64,000 nucleotides of DNA, taken from Branchiostoma lanceolatum (Eukaryota; Chordata; Leptocardii; Amphioxiformes; Branchiostomatidae). The stretch lies in contig NC_089724.1 of NCBI RefSeq assembly GCF_035083965.1, forward strand, positions 30,402,435 to 30,466,434, in the 5' to 3' direction. Both the position numbers and the translations under genes were made by a program. Below the pieces are notes generated by a model. The model saw only the letters and a list, made by a program, of their open reading frames with translations. It was not told the DNA's origin and ran no database searches. Of the stretch, positions 55,901 through 64,000 are shown in pieces. The number at the start of each line of letters is the position of its first letter. Position 1 is the stretch's first letter.

Positions 55901-56806
55901 CCGGCAATCTGAAGACCTGTGCTCATCCAGGGTTAGCCCTAAACATTAGCCATTTGCTAGTTGTGCAACCCTAGCTGTTCATGTAACAACGTGTGCATGG
56001 TGAACAATTAGATAAATAAATGAATAAACATCCAGTCAATAGTTTATTACTTTCAAGAGTTCATTATCATTTCAATAGTTAATCACAATCTCGCTCAGGA
56101 ATGTCAATTAGCCTTTTTTTGCAGAGTTAGGGTTAGGGCTGGCAGGATCATGGACATCCTGTCAATAGTGCCATTCTTATTGACAGGACCATTCCATCAA
56201 TAGCCTTCTTGGATACATTTAATTCTTTGCAACTCCTTTCAAATTCAACTACCTGAAACAGCTCCCCTCTAAAATATCTATTAATTAACGATTCTTTCCG
56301 CTTACCCAATCAAAATGTGACCCTTATTCATTATCTAAGACCTTGACATGTTACGGGCCCGTTACATATGAGTGTTGGAATCTGAACACCTTCCCCTCGC
56401 ACAGTTACCTTCAAAACTCCACAGGAAGACACTTAAGACATCTTAAGACCTTCTTCACAGCCTGAACTTCCGTACAGGGGTTGTCAATCCTCAAACGGTA
56501 CAAGGAAGTATGTTTAAATTTCCCACCTTGTCTTTTTTCTTCGCTCCTCTACTTTATAAGTATACATGGCATGTGGGCCAGGCATCCGAACTTTGACCTC
56601 AACTGTTCTATTATAGAAAAGGGGGTTCATGTCATCTAAAATAACACACAGTTCATACTATATGGTACAAATATTTCGGGTTTAAACATTCTATATATGA
56701 CAAATACTCAGTTCTATCCTAATGATAGAATTTATGATTAACCAAGAAATATTAAAATGTTGCTATCTTCTTTACACCCCCTAGTTTGTAAAGTAGATTG
56801 CTCGAA

Positions 56807-56964
56807 ATGCAGTATGGCGGACGGAATGAACTGTTGAACTTTGTGCAGAACTTTGTAACGTTTATTACCGCCGAAAAATATTGGCCAGGAGCTGCTTTTA
56901 CGCTAACACCAGACAGGGTACTGTTTTACCTGAAGCCTGCAGCCCGCAACAGATACGACAAAAG
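56807..56964 (+). CDS. Possible orphan first exon
   Basis: From the ATG at 56807 the frame reads MQYGGRNELLNFVQNFVTFI, then YWPGAAFTLTPDRVLFYLKP and ends RNRYDKR at a good donor (AAAAG|GTACGTG). Composition and donor look exon-like, but I recognise no family and find no downstream exon before HOGA1. It could start a separate gene or be an alternative 5' exon spliced to HOGA1. Confidence 0.3.
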
Positions 56965-57086
56965 GTACGTGAAGCTTGCTACCGCCTGCTCTTGGCCGTA
57001 GACACTGTTGACGTTGCAAACAGGGCTTTAGGTAAAACTTTCTAAAGTAAAAGTAACTTTTACTTGCTGTCTTTTGTAAATATTAG

Positions 57087-57171
57087 CCTGGATGCCAGAC
57101 CTGCAATCTCTAAAATATCTATCCCCCATACGATAGATATTTTAGAGATTGGGGGTCTGGCATCCAGACTA
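57087..57171. repeat. Compact hairpin, ~38-bp stem
   Basis: CTGGATGCCAGACCTGCAAT CTCTAAAATATCTATC is mirrored by GATAGATATTTTAGAGATTG and GGTCTGGCATCCAG with a loop of about 10 bases. It is a MITE-sized foldback. Confidence 0.85.
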
Positions 57172-57227
57172 TCTTGTAATGAGCTATAGTGCTATACAAA
57201 AGACAAAGTAGCCCTACAACAGTCATC

Positions 57228-57255
57228 AAGAGTAGAGTAGAGTAGAGTAGAGTAG
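57228..57255. repeat. (GTAGA)n microsatellite
   Basis: Five to six copies of AGAGT/AGTAG occur in a row. Confidence 0.8.
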
Positions 57256-57918
57256 AATTTTCGGTCAGGTAGGACTGTTCCAGTTTAGACCGCTCTCCAT
57301 TGTTCAATCAACATTCCAAAACTCAATCTTTACCAAAAACACACCAATTTATATTGAACATTGAACTCAAGGGTCCTCCGGGGAATTAGAGAATTAGATC
57401 ACTGTAATGTTTGCCCTGCATTCATGCTTCAACTTTTGGTGAATTTTACAAAACAAAAGTTGGATTCAACCAAGGAGGTAATTAAATACTGTATTAATTT
57501 AGCCTCTTTGATTCAACCATAACAATTTAATCTCTGATGAATTATAATACCCGCTTCTGAAGTGGAATGCTCCTATAATTATAAGCGATGCTGGCCCTCC
57601 AACATTGCATTGCTAGGATCCCCCTTTACAGTTCCTACCTTCCATAGAAGTTGAAAGAAAGTTTGTTGTTACAAATATTTAGCTTTCCTGATTAAGTCAG
57701 ATATTTTCTGGGTCAGCCACATGTATGGTTTATTTATTTTTACCTGTGCTATGTGTTTTACAGTCGCAGCTGATCTGATAGGGCCAAACAACCAACTTTG
57801 ATCTGGTTAAGCCGTGGACCAATCATCAGAGGGTAACTGTGTGACCAACATCCAATCACCTCTCTGATTTCATCTTCTCCCTGTGTGTGCTGTCTACCTG
57901 CTTCAATTCACTTCCACC

Positions 57919-60900
57919 ATGGCCTTTGTTTTGAATAACCTCCGAACTCTGTCTAAGCTTGGCACCTTGACTGCCCACCAGCCGACTTTCCGTAAGGGTG
58001 GTGTGAGGGTGTTGGCCTGTGTTCACAGAGGAATGACCAGCTTTAAGCAGATTGACCTATCCGGAGTGTTCCCGCCTCTGCCCACGCCATTCAATCAGGA
58101 TGAGACGGTCAACCATGAACACCTCAGAAACAATGTCGCAAAGTGGAATGAGATTGGCTTCAAAGGTGGAATGTTTGTTTTGTTCTGTAGAGTTCAGTAT
58201 AGTAATGGTATGTACACTAATAAAGTATTACTAATAAAGTATGTACATGTCACACATAGTTTTGATATCTTGAACACTACATTGCCGACTGCATCCAAGT
58301 GAGGTATCAAAGCTACTTCTAACAGCAAGTTACATCGTACAGGGAGGCCGGGTGGGTATACGTTTAACTCAGTTAAGTCAGATAATTCACAATCACATGA
58401 GATAAGTTAACTTAGTACATAGAGGCCTGGGCTGGTGTACAAGGTACGAGGTACAAAGTTAGCCGTCATGTAAGTTGCATGTGACATGTACGAGTTTAGC
58501 TTTCAACTTTCCACATCTTACACAGCTGCGTATATGTTGTTGTATATCTGACTCCTTTCCAATCAACATGTAACAACTGTTACATTTGTTACATGTTGAT
58601 TGGAAAGGAGTCGGATATACAACAACAGATATGCAGCTGTGTGATTTACCTTTGTCGTACATTTAAGTTCATACCATTCACCCCAGTACTGGACACTATA
58701 CAGTGTACCACTCTGACTTTATGATAGCAGTGTCGCGTGTTAGGATGCATACATGTTTTGTAATGTACTAGTAATGGCTCCACTGTTAGTATATATCAGT
58801 GAGTACTGGGCTTTGAGCCTGATTTTCAGGGCACTAACTACATGTACCCTCTTCATCTTCTGATCCACATATTCAATTAAACATACAGCCTCCCTGTTTT
58901 TTACATGTTATCTCTCCAGGCTATGTTGTACAAGGATCAAACGGAGAGTACACGTACCTGAGCGATGAGGAGCGTGTTGAGCTGGTCCGAACAGTCAAGC
59001 AAGCCGCTGCCCCAGGCAAACTCATTATTGCTGGATCTGGCTGTGAATGTGGGTATCCACACACACTTTCCCTTATTTTTCTAAATGTTTTGTAAATCTA
59101 CTTCCCTATAAGTATAACCTGCACCAGTTCATGTACTGTATATAGTTAGGAAGACAAGGTTGAAATTATGAACAAACTTTACAAAAATATCACTGGAATG
59201 AATGGAGACTTACTCTATATCAACCTTGTTCACTGAATGGACCCTTTCCCCAGCTTCTACTGCTACTTTTGACACATGTACATCAGAGACCAGGGCTCGG
59301 CATTCTTTTTTGGAAATACAAAAAAAAATAGGTGCACAGAAAAAATTTGGGTGCACCACATAAAATAAAGTTGAATGTCAAAAAAACATAAGTTTGGTGC
59401 TATTGCCTCTCTTAAGAACTTTAATCTGTAATGCTATCCAGATTTCAAACTTCAACCATGCAATACATGAAATAAAGTACAAAAAATGACTTATATTGCT
59501 TTTTCTGATACTTACATTTCAAGAATATTCTGTATGGTAGTGTACAAGAGAACCGTTACCCTATAGAGTACAAAATATATCACAGTCAAAAATTAGGTGC
59601 ACAGCTCCAATTTTGGGTGCACACAGATGCACATGCACCCACTATTTTGAGCCCTGGAGTTCGAGACACCTGCCAGATAACCCAAGTCGCCCCCCCCCCT
59701 TCTCTGTTCACATGCTGGAAGTAGCAGTACATGTAGACAGGGCGATTCCATGAGCAAAGTTGATCGAGTTAAGCTGAAAATTTAGTGTGAGTCAGATAAT
59801 TTACACTGGTTTAGGATTAATTTGCATAATTAAGTTTAGTCCTTTGTTCATATAATCGTATAACTTCACCAACACGGATGTCTTAAGGTTGAAGATGCTG
59901 TACTTTCTGTTCAGCTACCCAGGCCACCATCAACATGACTCAGAAGATGGCGGAGGCAGGGGCGGATGTTGCCATGGTGATAACACCTTATTACTTCAAG
60001 GGAAGGATGACAAACCAGGCCTTTAGGCACCACTATGAGAAGGTACTTTGAACTTCATGTCTTCAACCTGTTGCTAATGGCTTTGTCAATGTGTAGAGTG
60101 TATTCTGATTCAGCACAGTGTATCCCCTACCACCTGAGGTACCAGTCTCCGACCACAGGATAGGGTGTCCGAGGCTAGAGGGCAATCTGACCCACGGGAG
60201 CGTTGGAACCGAGAGTATGTGGAATACACAGTATTTTTTTAATGTAATACCCATCGAGAATAAAAACATCTTTCAATGCGAAATGCACCAGAAGTTTAGA
60301 AAATTTTTGTCCTCAAATTAAAAATTGCAAGAACATCAATTCCAATGTCAGAATCCTGTATTCAACTTTTTGACAGCGGTGCATGCAAAGCACATTCAAA
60401 TTATTTTACGGAAGCCCATGTGATTCAAGTAGAAGCTCAATCGACATGTGATACTGTAAAATACAGACTGGTCTGGAACACCCATAAGGAATGTTATTAC
60501 GGTTCAAGTATGACATAAAAAGATATTATAAATGTTGTATACATATATCCATGACTGTACTGATCTGTATTATGAGATGGAATGTAGTGCTTCCTTAGAT
60601 TTGCTCGCAAACAAAATGGATATGCCTGCATTTTCAGATGTTTGTCTCCAATATGTACTGTAGTTGTTGTAAGTCACCATATGCTGTGTTGTTGTTCAGG
60701 TGGCCTCAGCCAGCCCTATCCCAGTGATCCTGTACAGTGTACCGGCCAACACTGGAGTGGATCTGTCTGTAGACGTGGTGGCGGCACTGTCACAACATCC
60801 CAACATCATCGGCATTAAGGACAGTGCAGGAGATGTGAGAACGTTAGAATACCTAGTGCACCAACTTTGTGGATTTTTACCAATTTTCCCTTGTGTTCAC

Positions 60901-63707
60901 ACTGACGTGTAAAATATGTGACCTCTGCAAGTAAAATGGTTGCACTGTCTTACAATGTCACATTCTCACTTTCAGCTCCAAATCAGATACAAATAACTTC
61001 ATATTGCAGTGTTACTTCTGAATTAGAAAGCAATATACTATCGTTGAAATTCATCAAAAAGAGATTTGCAGTGATTGCACCATTTTGTTCCCATGCTTGC
61101 CATTTTGCTGTTTGAAATTGGCACCAGTTTGCACCAGTTTGCACACCTACAGTTTGAGAACTTTATTGTGCGACAATTGTGTTTGGTACAATGTAAGGCA
61201 ACGTAAGCACATAGAAGTTGAACTATTGCTAATAGTTAACAAATACAAAGAACTAGTCTAAGCTATGACCTACAGTAGAAATAATCTATAGAATGATGTA
61301 CATGCTAATGCTCTAAAACAGCACATGCCTTTTGTAATTTGGCACAGTCCAGTGAGATACACGTGTTAATGTAACATCAGGTATTAGGTGTAGGTACAAG
61401 TCTGGACCAATATGAAGAATATGACAAAGTTACCTGTGTTCTGGTACCTTTTATGATGAAATGTCAACTATCCATACTGTACATTGTTGTTGTTAATGGT
61501 TAGATTTGTGTGACTCCAGGTGACCAAGTTTGGATCCATGGTGCAGCGAACTGAAGCCTCTGGTTTCCAGGTCCTTGCTGGGTCTGCCAGCTTTATGCTA
61601 GGCACTTACACCGTTGGTAGGTCGACTTTATCCATTCTTTATTGTATACCCCTCTCAATAATGACCTCACTAGAGATGATGACAAGTTCACCTCTTCTCA
61701 TTCTCCTATGCAGAGCCTGACCTACAGTCTATACAATATACTCTGCTCTGCTAAACCGGGCTGAGGTTTCTACTTTTGTGTACATGTCCTCTAACCAGCT
61801 GTCAGCCAATCAGAGAATCGCCTAAATGTTTTCTTTAGGTAAAGCCCATTGGCTGACAGCTGGTAAGAGGCAACGCCCCAAAAAGTGGAAACTTCAGCCC
61901 GGTGTAGCGGAACCCCCCTAAGATACAAAAATGTGTATTGTATAGGCTGGGGGCCAGGCTCTGTGTAGGAGAATAGGGGATACAGGAAATGATGATGATG
62001 CAGGACTTTATATGAACCTGTCCTTTTACACCCTGACCAATCAAATCACGTGAATCTCATTGAAACTCAGATTCGTATCACCCATTTCCCGACAAATCGC
62101 TTTCTAACTTGGCTTACTTGCGTTTACGACTACATCTGACCAAACAAACTTACCAGTGAGATGGTGGAAGGTGTCAGCTTTTAAAAGACGTTTTCAGATT
62201 GACAATTTTAGCACTTTGGAAGTAAATGAATCCGCCCGCGATTTAACATTTAGAGAAAAGTAATAGAAACACGCGGGTGGATTCAATCACTTCCAAAGTG
62301 CCAAAATTGTCAATCTGAAAACGTCTTTTGAAAGCTGACACCTTCCACCATCTCACTGGTGAGTTTGTTTGGTCAGATGTAGTTGTTAATGCAAGTTAGA
62401 AAGCGATTTGTCGGGAAATGGTTGATACGAATCTGAGTTTCAATGTGATTCGATTGGTCGGGGTGATTTTTGATAACATGATTCTCTGACAAAATATTTA
62501 GGTCTTTCAATCATGGCAGAGACACTGCAAAGATAATTGACTTATTTATCATACAAAGTACATTTACAAGGTGGATAAAAATATTATGCACTTCTGAGTT
62601 CTGTGCATCTAAAATTGGAGTTGTGCACCTAATTTTTGACTGTGGTGCACCAGCGCTCCTAGATATTTGTGTTAGGGGTTGCCTACATTAAGGTACCATA
62701 ATTGTACACTATTATACAGCTTATATTCGTGATATTTAAGTGTCAGAATAGATAATAAAACCTTTAAAATTTAGAGGGTAGATTCAAGCTATGAAGAAAC
62801 TAGTAAAGTCTGATACATGTACTAGTATTAGGTTTGTTTGTTTATTTTCATTTCACCAGGGAGTCATGTCAATCGCCAGCTAGGTTTTGCTAACATTCTG
62901 TGAAGCTAAATTCTTACGTTAGGTGTGCCAGTGCATCTATTCCCAAAAATGAATTTGCGTCCCTGCGTGTACTTGACCTGCTGTTGTGTTTGCTCCAGGT
63001 GCTGTAGGCTGTGTTGCAGCTCTAGCGAACACGCTGGGTAAAGAGGTGTGTCAGCTGCACAGTCTCTGTAAGGAAGGGAAGATGGAGGAGGCCAAGAAGA
63101 TTCAACACAGGCTGATAGCACCAAACTCTGCCGTAAGTATGAGTCTGACCATACTACAGTGTGAACTGTCATGTCACATATACAACTCTATATAAAATCG
63201 AGACATTGTTTACATTCCTGACACAGAATACTATCATCGTCATCATTACATTGTATACTGTTTTAGCCATTAGAATGCACATTATTAGATCGATTGTTAT
63301 TCATGTTATAGATATTTAAGTTCTTCGTAATTGTTAAATATTAGAAATAGTCGATTGTTATGTATCTACAAATTGCCATACATCATACCCGTTACAATTG
63401 TTGCGCAGTAAAGTTCTCCTTCATATTGTCTTGACAACGCTGATGGGATACTCCAGAGTAAACCCACTTATTGGCCAATGACATGTATTGCTCTCTATGT
63501 GCAAACTTCCAATGTTTGTTTATGTGGTGTTTTTCAATGGTTATGTTTTTCTCCCAGGTGACTCGTAAGTTTGGGGTACCTGGACTGAAGGTTGCGATGA
63601 GCTGGTTCGGGTACTACGGCGGTCCGACCCGTTCACCCCTCCTTCCCCTCACACCAGAGGAAGTGGACAGCATGAGGGCTGACTTCCAGAACAACGGATT
63701 TCTCTAG
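57919..63707 (+). CDS. HOGA1: HOGA1, mitochondrial 4-hydroxy-2-oxoglutarate aldolase
   Basis: Seven exons: 57919-58165, 58920-59048, 59915-60042, 60700-60834, 61520-61616, 62999-63132 and 63558-63707. All are AG/GT and in phase; 1020 nt, 339 aa (human 327). It is a class I aldolase of the DapA/N-acetylneuraminate lyase TIM-barrel family. It cleaves 4-hydroxy-2-oxoglutarate to pyruvate and glyoxylate, the last step of hydroxyproline breakdown. Visible signatures: [48 protein letters not shown]180 in [11 protein letters not shown] (active-site tyrosine) and K208 in [11 protein letters not shown] (Schiff-base lysine), and [13 protein letters not shown]. About 45 N-terminal residues, rich in Arg/Lys and hydroxyl residues and low in acids, fit a mitochondrial presequence. 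The ATG has an ideal context (CCACCATGG). Introns 1 and 5 hold long inverted repeats. Confidence 0.97.
58521..58642. repeat. Foldback element, ~54-bp stem, HOGA1 intron 1
   Basis: CACAGCTGCGTATATGTTGT and GACTCCTTTCCAATCAACAT are mirrored by ATGTTGATTGGAAAGGAGTC and ACAACAGATATGCAGCTGTG with about three mismatches. The loop is about 12 bases. Confidence 0.85.
59291..59657. repeat. hAT-like MITE with GGTGCAC blocks, HOGA1 intron 2
   Basis: Ends CCAGGGCTCGGC and TTTTGAGCCCTGG are short inverted repeats. Inside, GGTGCAC(A/C) and CCAATTTTGGGTGCACAC recur. I could not find a convincing 8-bp duplication. A partial inverted copy is at 62590-62660. Confidence 0.5.
61751..61915. repeat. MITE with ~80-bp inverted arms, HOGA1 intron 5
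   Basis: TAAACCGGGCTGAGGTTTCT and CTAACCAGCTGTCAGCCAAT are mirrored by ATTGGCTGACAGCTGGTAAG and GTGGAAACTTCAGCCCGGTG. Confidence 0.8.
62034..62462. repeat. Foldback element with ~200-bp arms, HOGA1 intron 5
   Basis: The left arm (62034-62235) runs GACCAATCAAATCACGTGAA to CACTTTGGAAGTAAATGAAT. The right arm (62275-62462) is its reverse complement at roughly 95 percent by eye. The spacer is only ~40 bases. Confidence 0.85.
62590..62660 (-). repeat. Partial inverted copy of the GGTGCAC element
   Basis: CTAAAATTGGAGTTGTGCAC and CTAATTTTTGACTGTGGTGC are the reverse complement of blocks at 59575-59625. Confidence 0.6.
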
Positions 63708-64000
63708 CAAACAACAGTTTGGCCACACTGATTGGATTATATGGATGACATCCTCTTGGCACCTCAAAAGTGATGCAAAAGGAAAAAGTTGCCTTCATTA
63801 TGAAATCTAACTTTCAAAGTAGGAAGGATTTTACAAATGACTGAACTTATTGAAAATGCTATATGAAACAATGAATTTCTTATTTTTGTTCATTCATTTT
63901 ACAATAGTAAAAGAGGCATTGTTTGACATCAGTATCCTTTTTCTGACGTTTTGGGCAATGGCATACACATGAATATGACATAAATGATATTTTGTGACAT
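63708..64000 (+). other. HOGA1 3' untranslated region
   Basis: The 3' end continues past the window. I see no AATAAA or ATTAAA in the visible part. Confidence 0.5.

Overview
The window is metazoan nuclear DNA: genes are split by GT-AG introns, coding exons are sparse, and the spaces between them are full of transposon-derived repeats. Protein similarity to vertebrate orthologues, the many short inverted-repeat elements, tRNA-derived SINEs, Penelope and CR1-like retroelements and (CA)n/(TA)n microsatellites all suggest an invertebrate chordate. A lancelet (Branchiostoma) is the most likely source, but that is inference. All gene models below were built by hand from exon homology, splice sites and codon phase, and no search was run.

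Layout from left to right. 1-1140 holds a Penelope-like GIY-YIG remnant and a tRNA-derived SINE. 1541-3070 (minus) holds the 5' exons of MFSD13A/TMEM180, running off the left edge. 4030-7019 is a 3 kb foldback element with ~0.9 kb arms. 7561-19958 (plus) is a complete 12-exon MMS19 gene (1026 aa) whose last exon alone encodes 696 aa; its introns contain a 960-bp TIR element with a 9-bp target duplication and a 1.2-kb hAT-like element with an 8-bp duplication. 24185-25987 (plus) is a decayed-looking 2'-5'-oligoadenylate synthase-like gene. 26734-32666 (minus) is a small multipass membrane protein, possibly of the TLC type, with exons whose phases do not all agree. It is invaded or flanked by two related non-LTR retrotransposons (30140-31561 plus, 33410-36220 minus).

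37011-48113 (minus) is the most remarkable gene. Eleven exons, all with matching phase, give an 881-aa protein: signal peptide, C-type lectin domain, ~275-residue Thr/Ala-rich mucin-like stalk, then a complete pentameric ligand-gated ion channel (Cys-loop receptor) with an 8-cysteine module inserted just before TM1. I know of no described receptor with this architecture. 52492-55205 (minus) is a 371-aa protein with five C2H2 zinc fingers, and 57919-63707 (plus) is a complete 7-exon HOGA1 gene (339 aa).

The genes do not form an operon-like unit. MMS19 (cytosolic Fe-S protein assembly), HOGA1 (mitochondrial hydroxyproline/glyoxylate metabolism) and MFSD13A lie near each other on human 10q24, so the window probably keeps an ancestral chordate linkage group into which lineage-specific genes (OAS-like, lectin-channel fusion) and many mobile elements have been placed.
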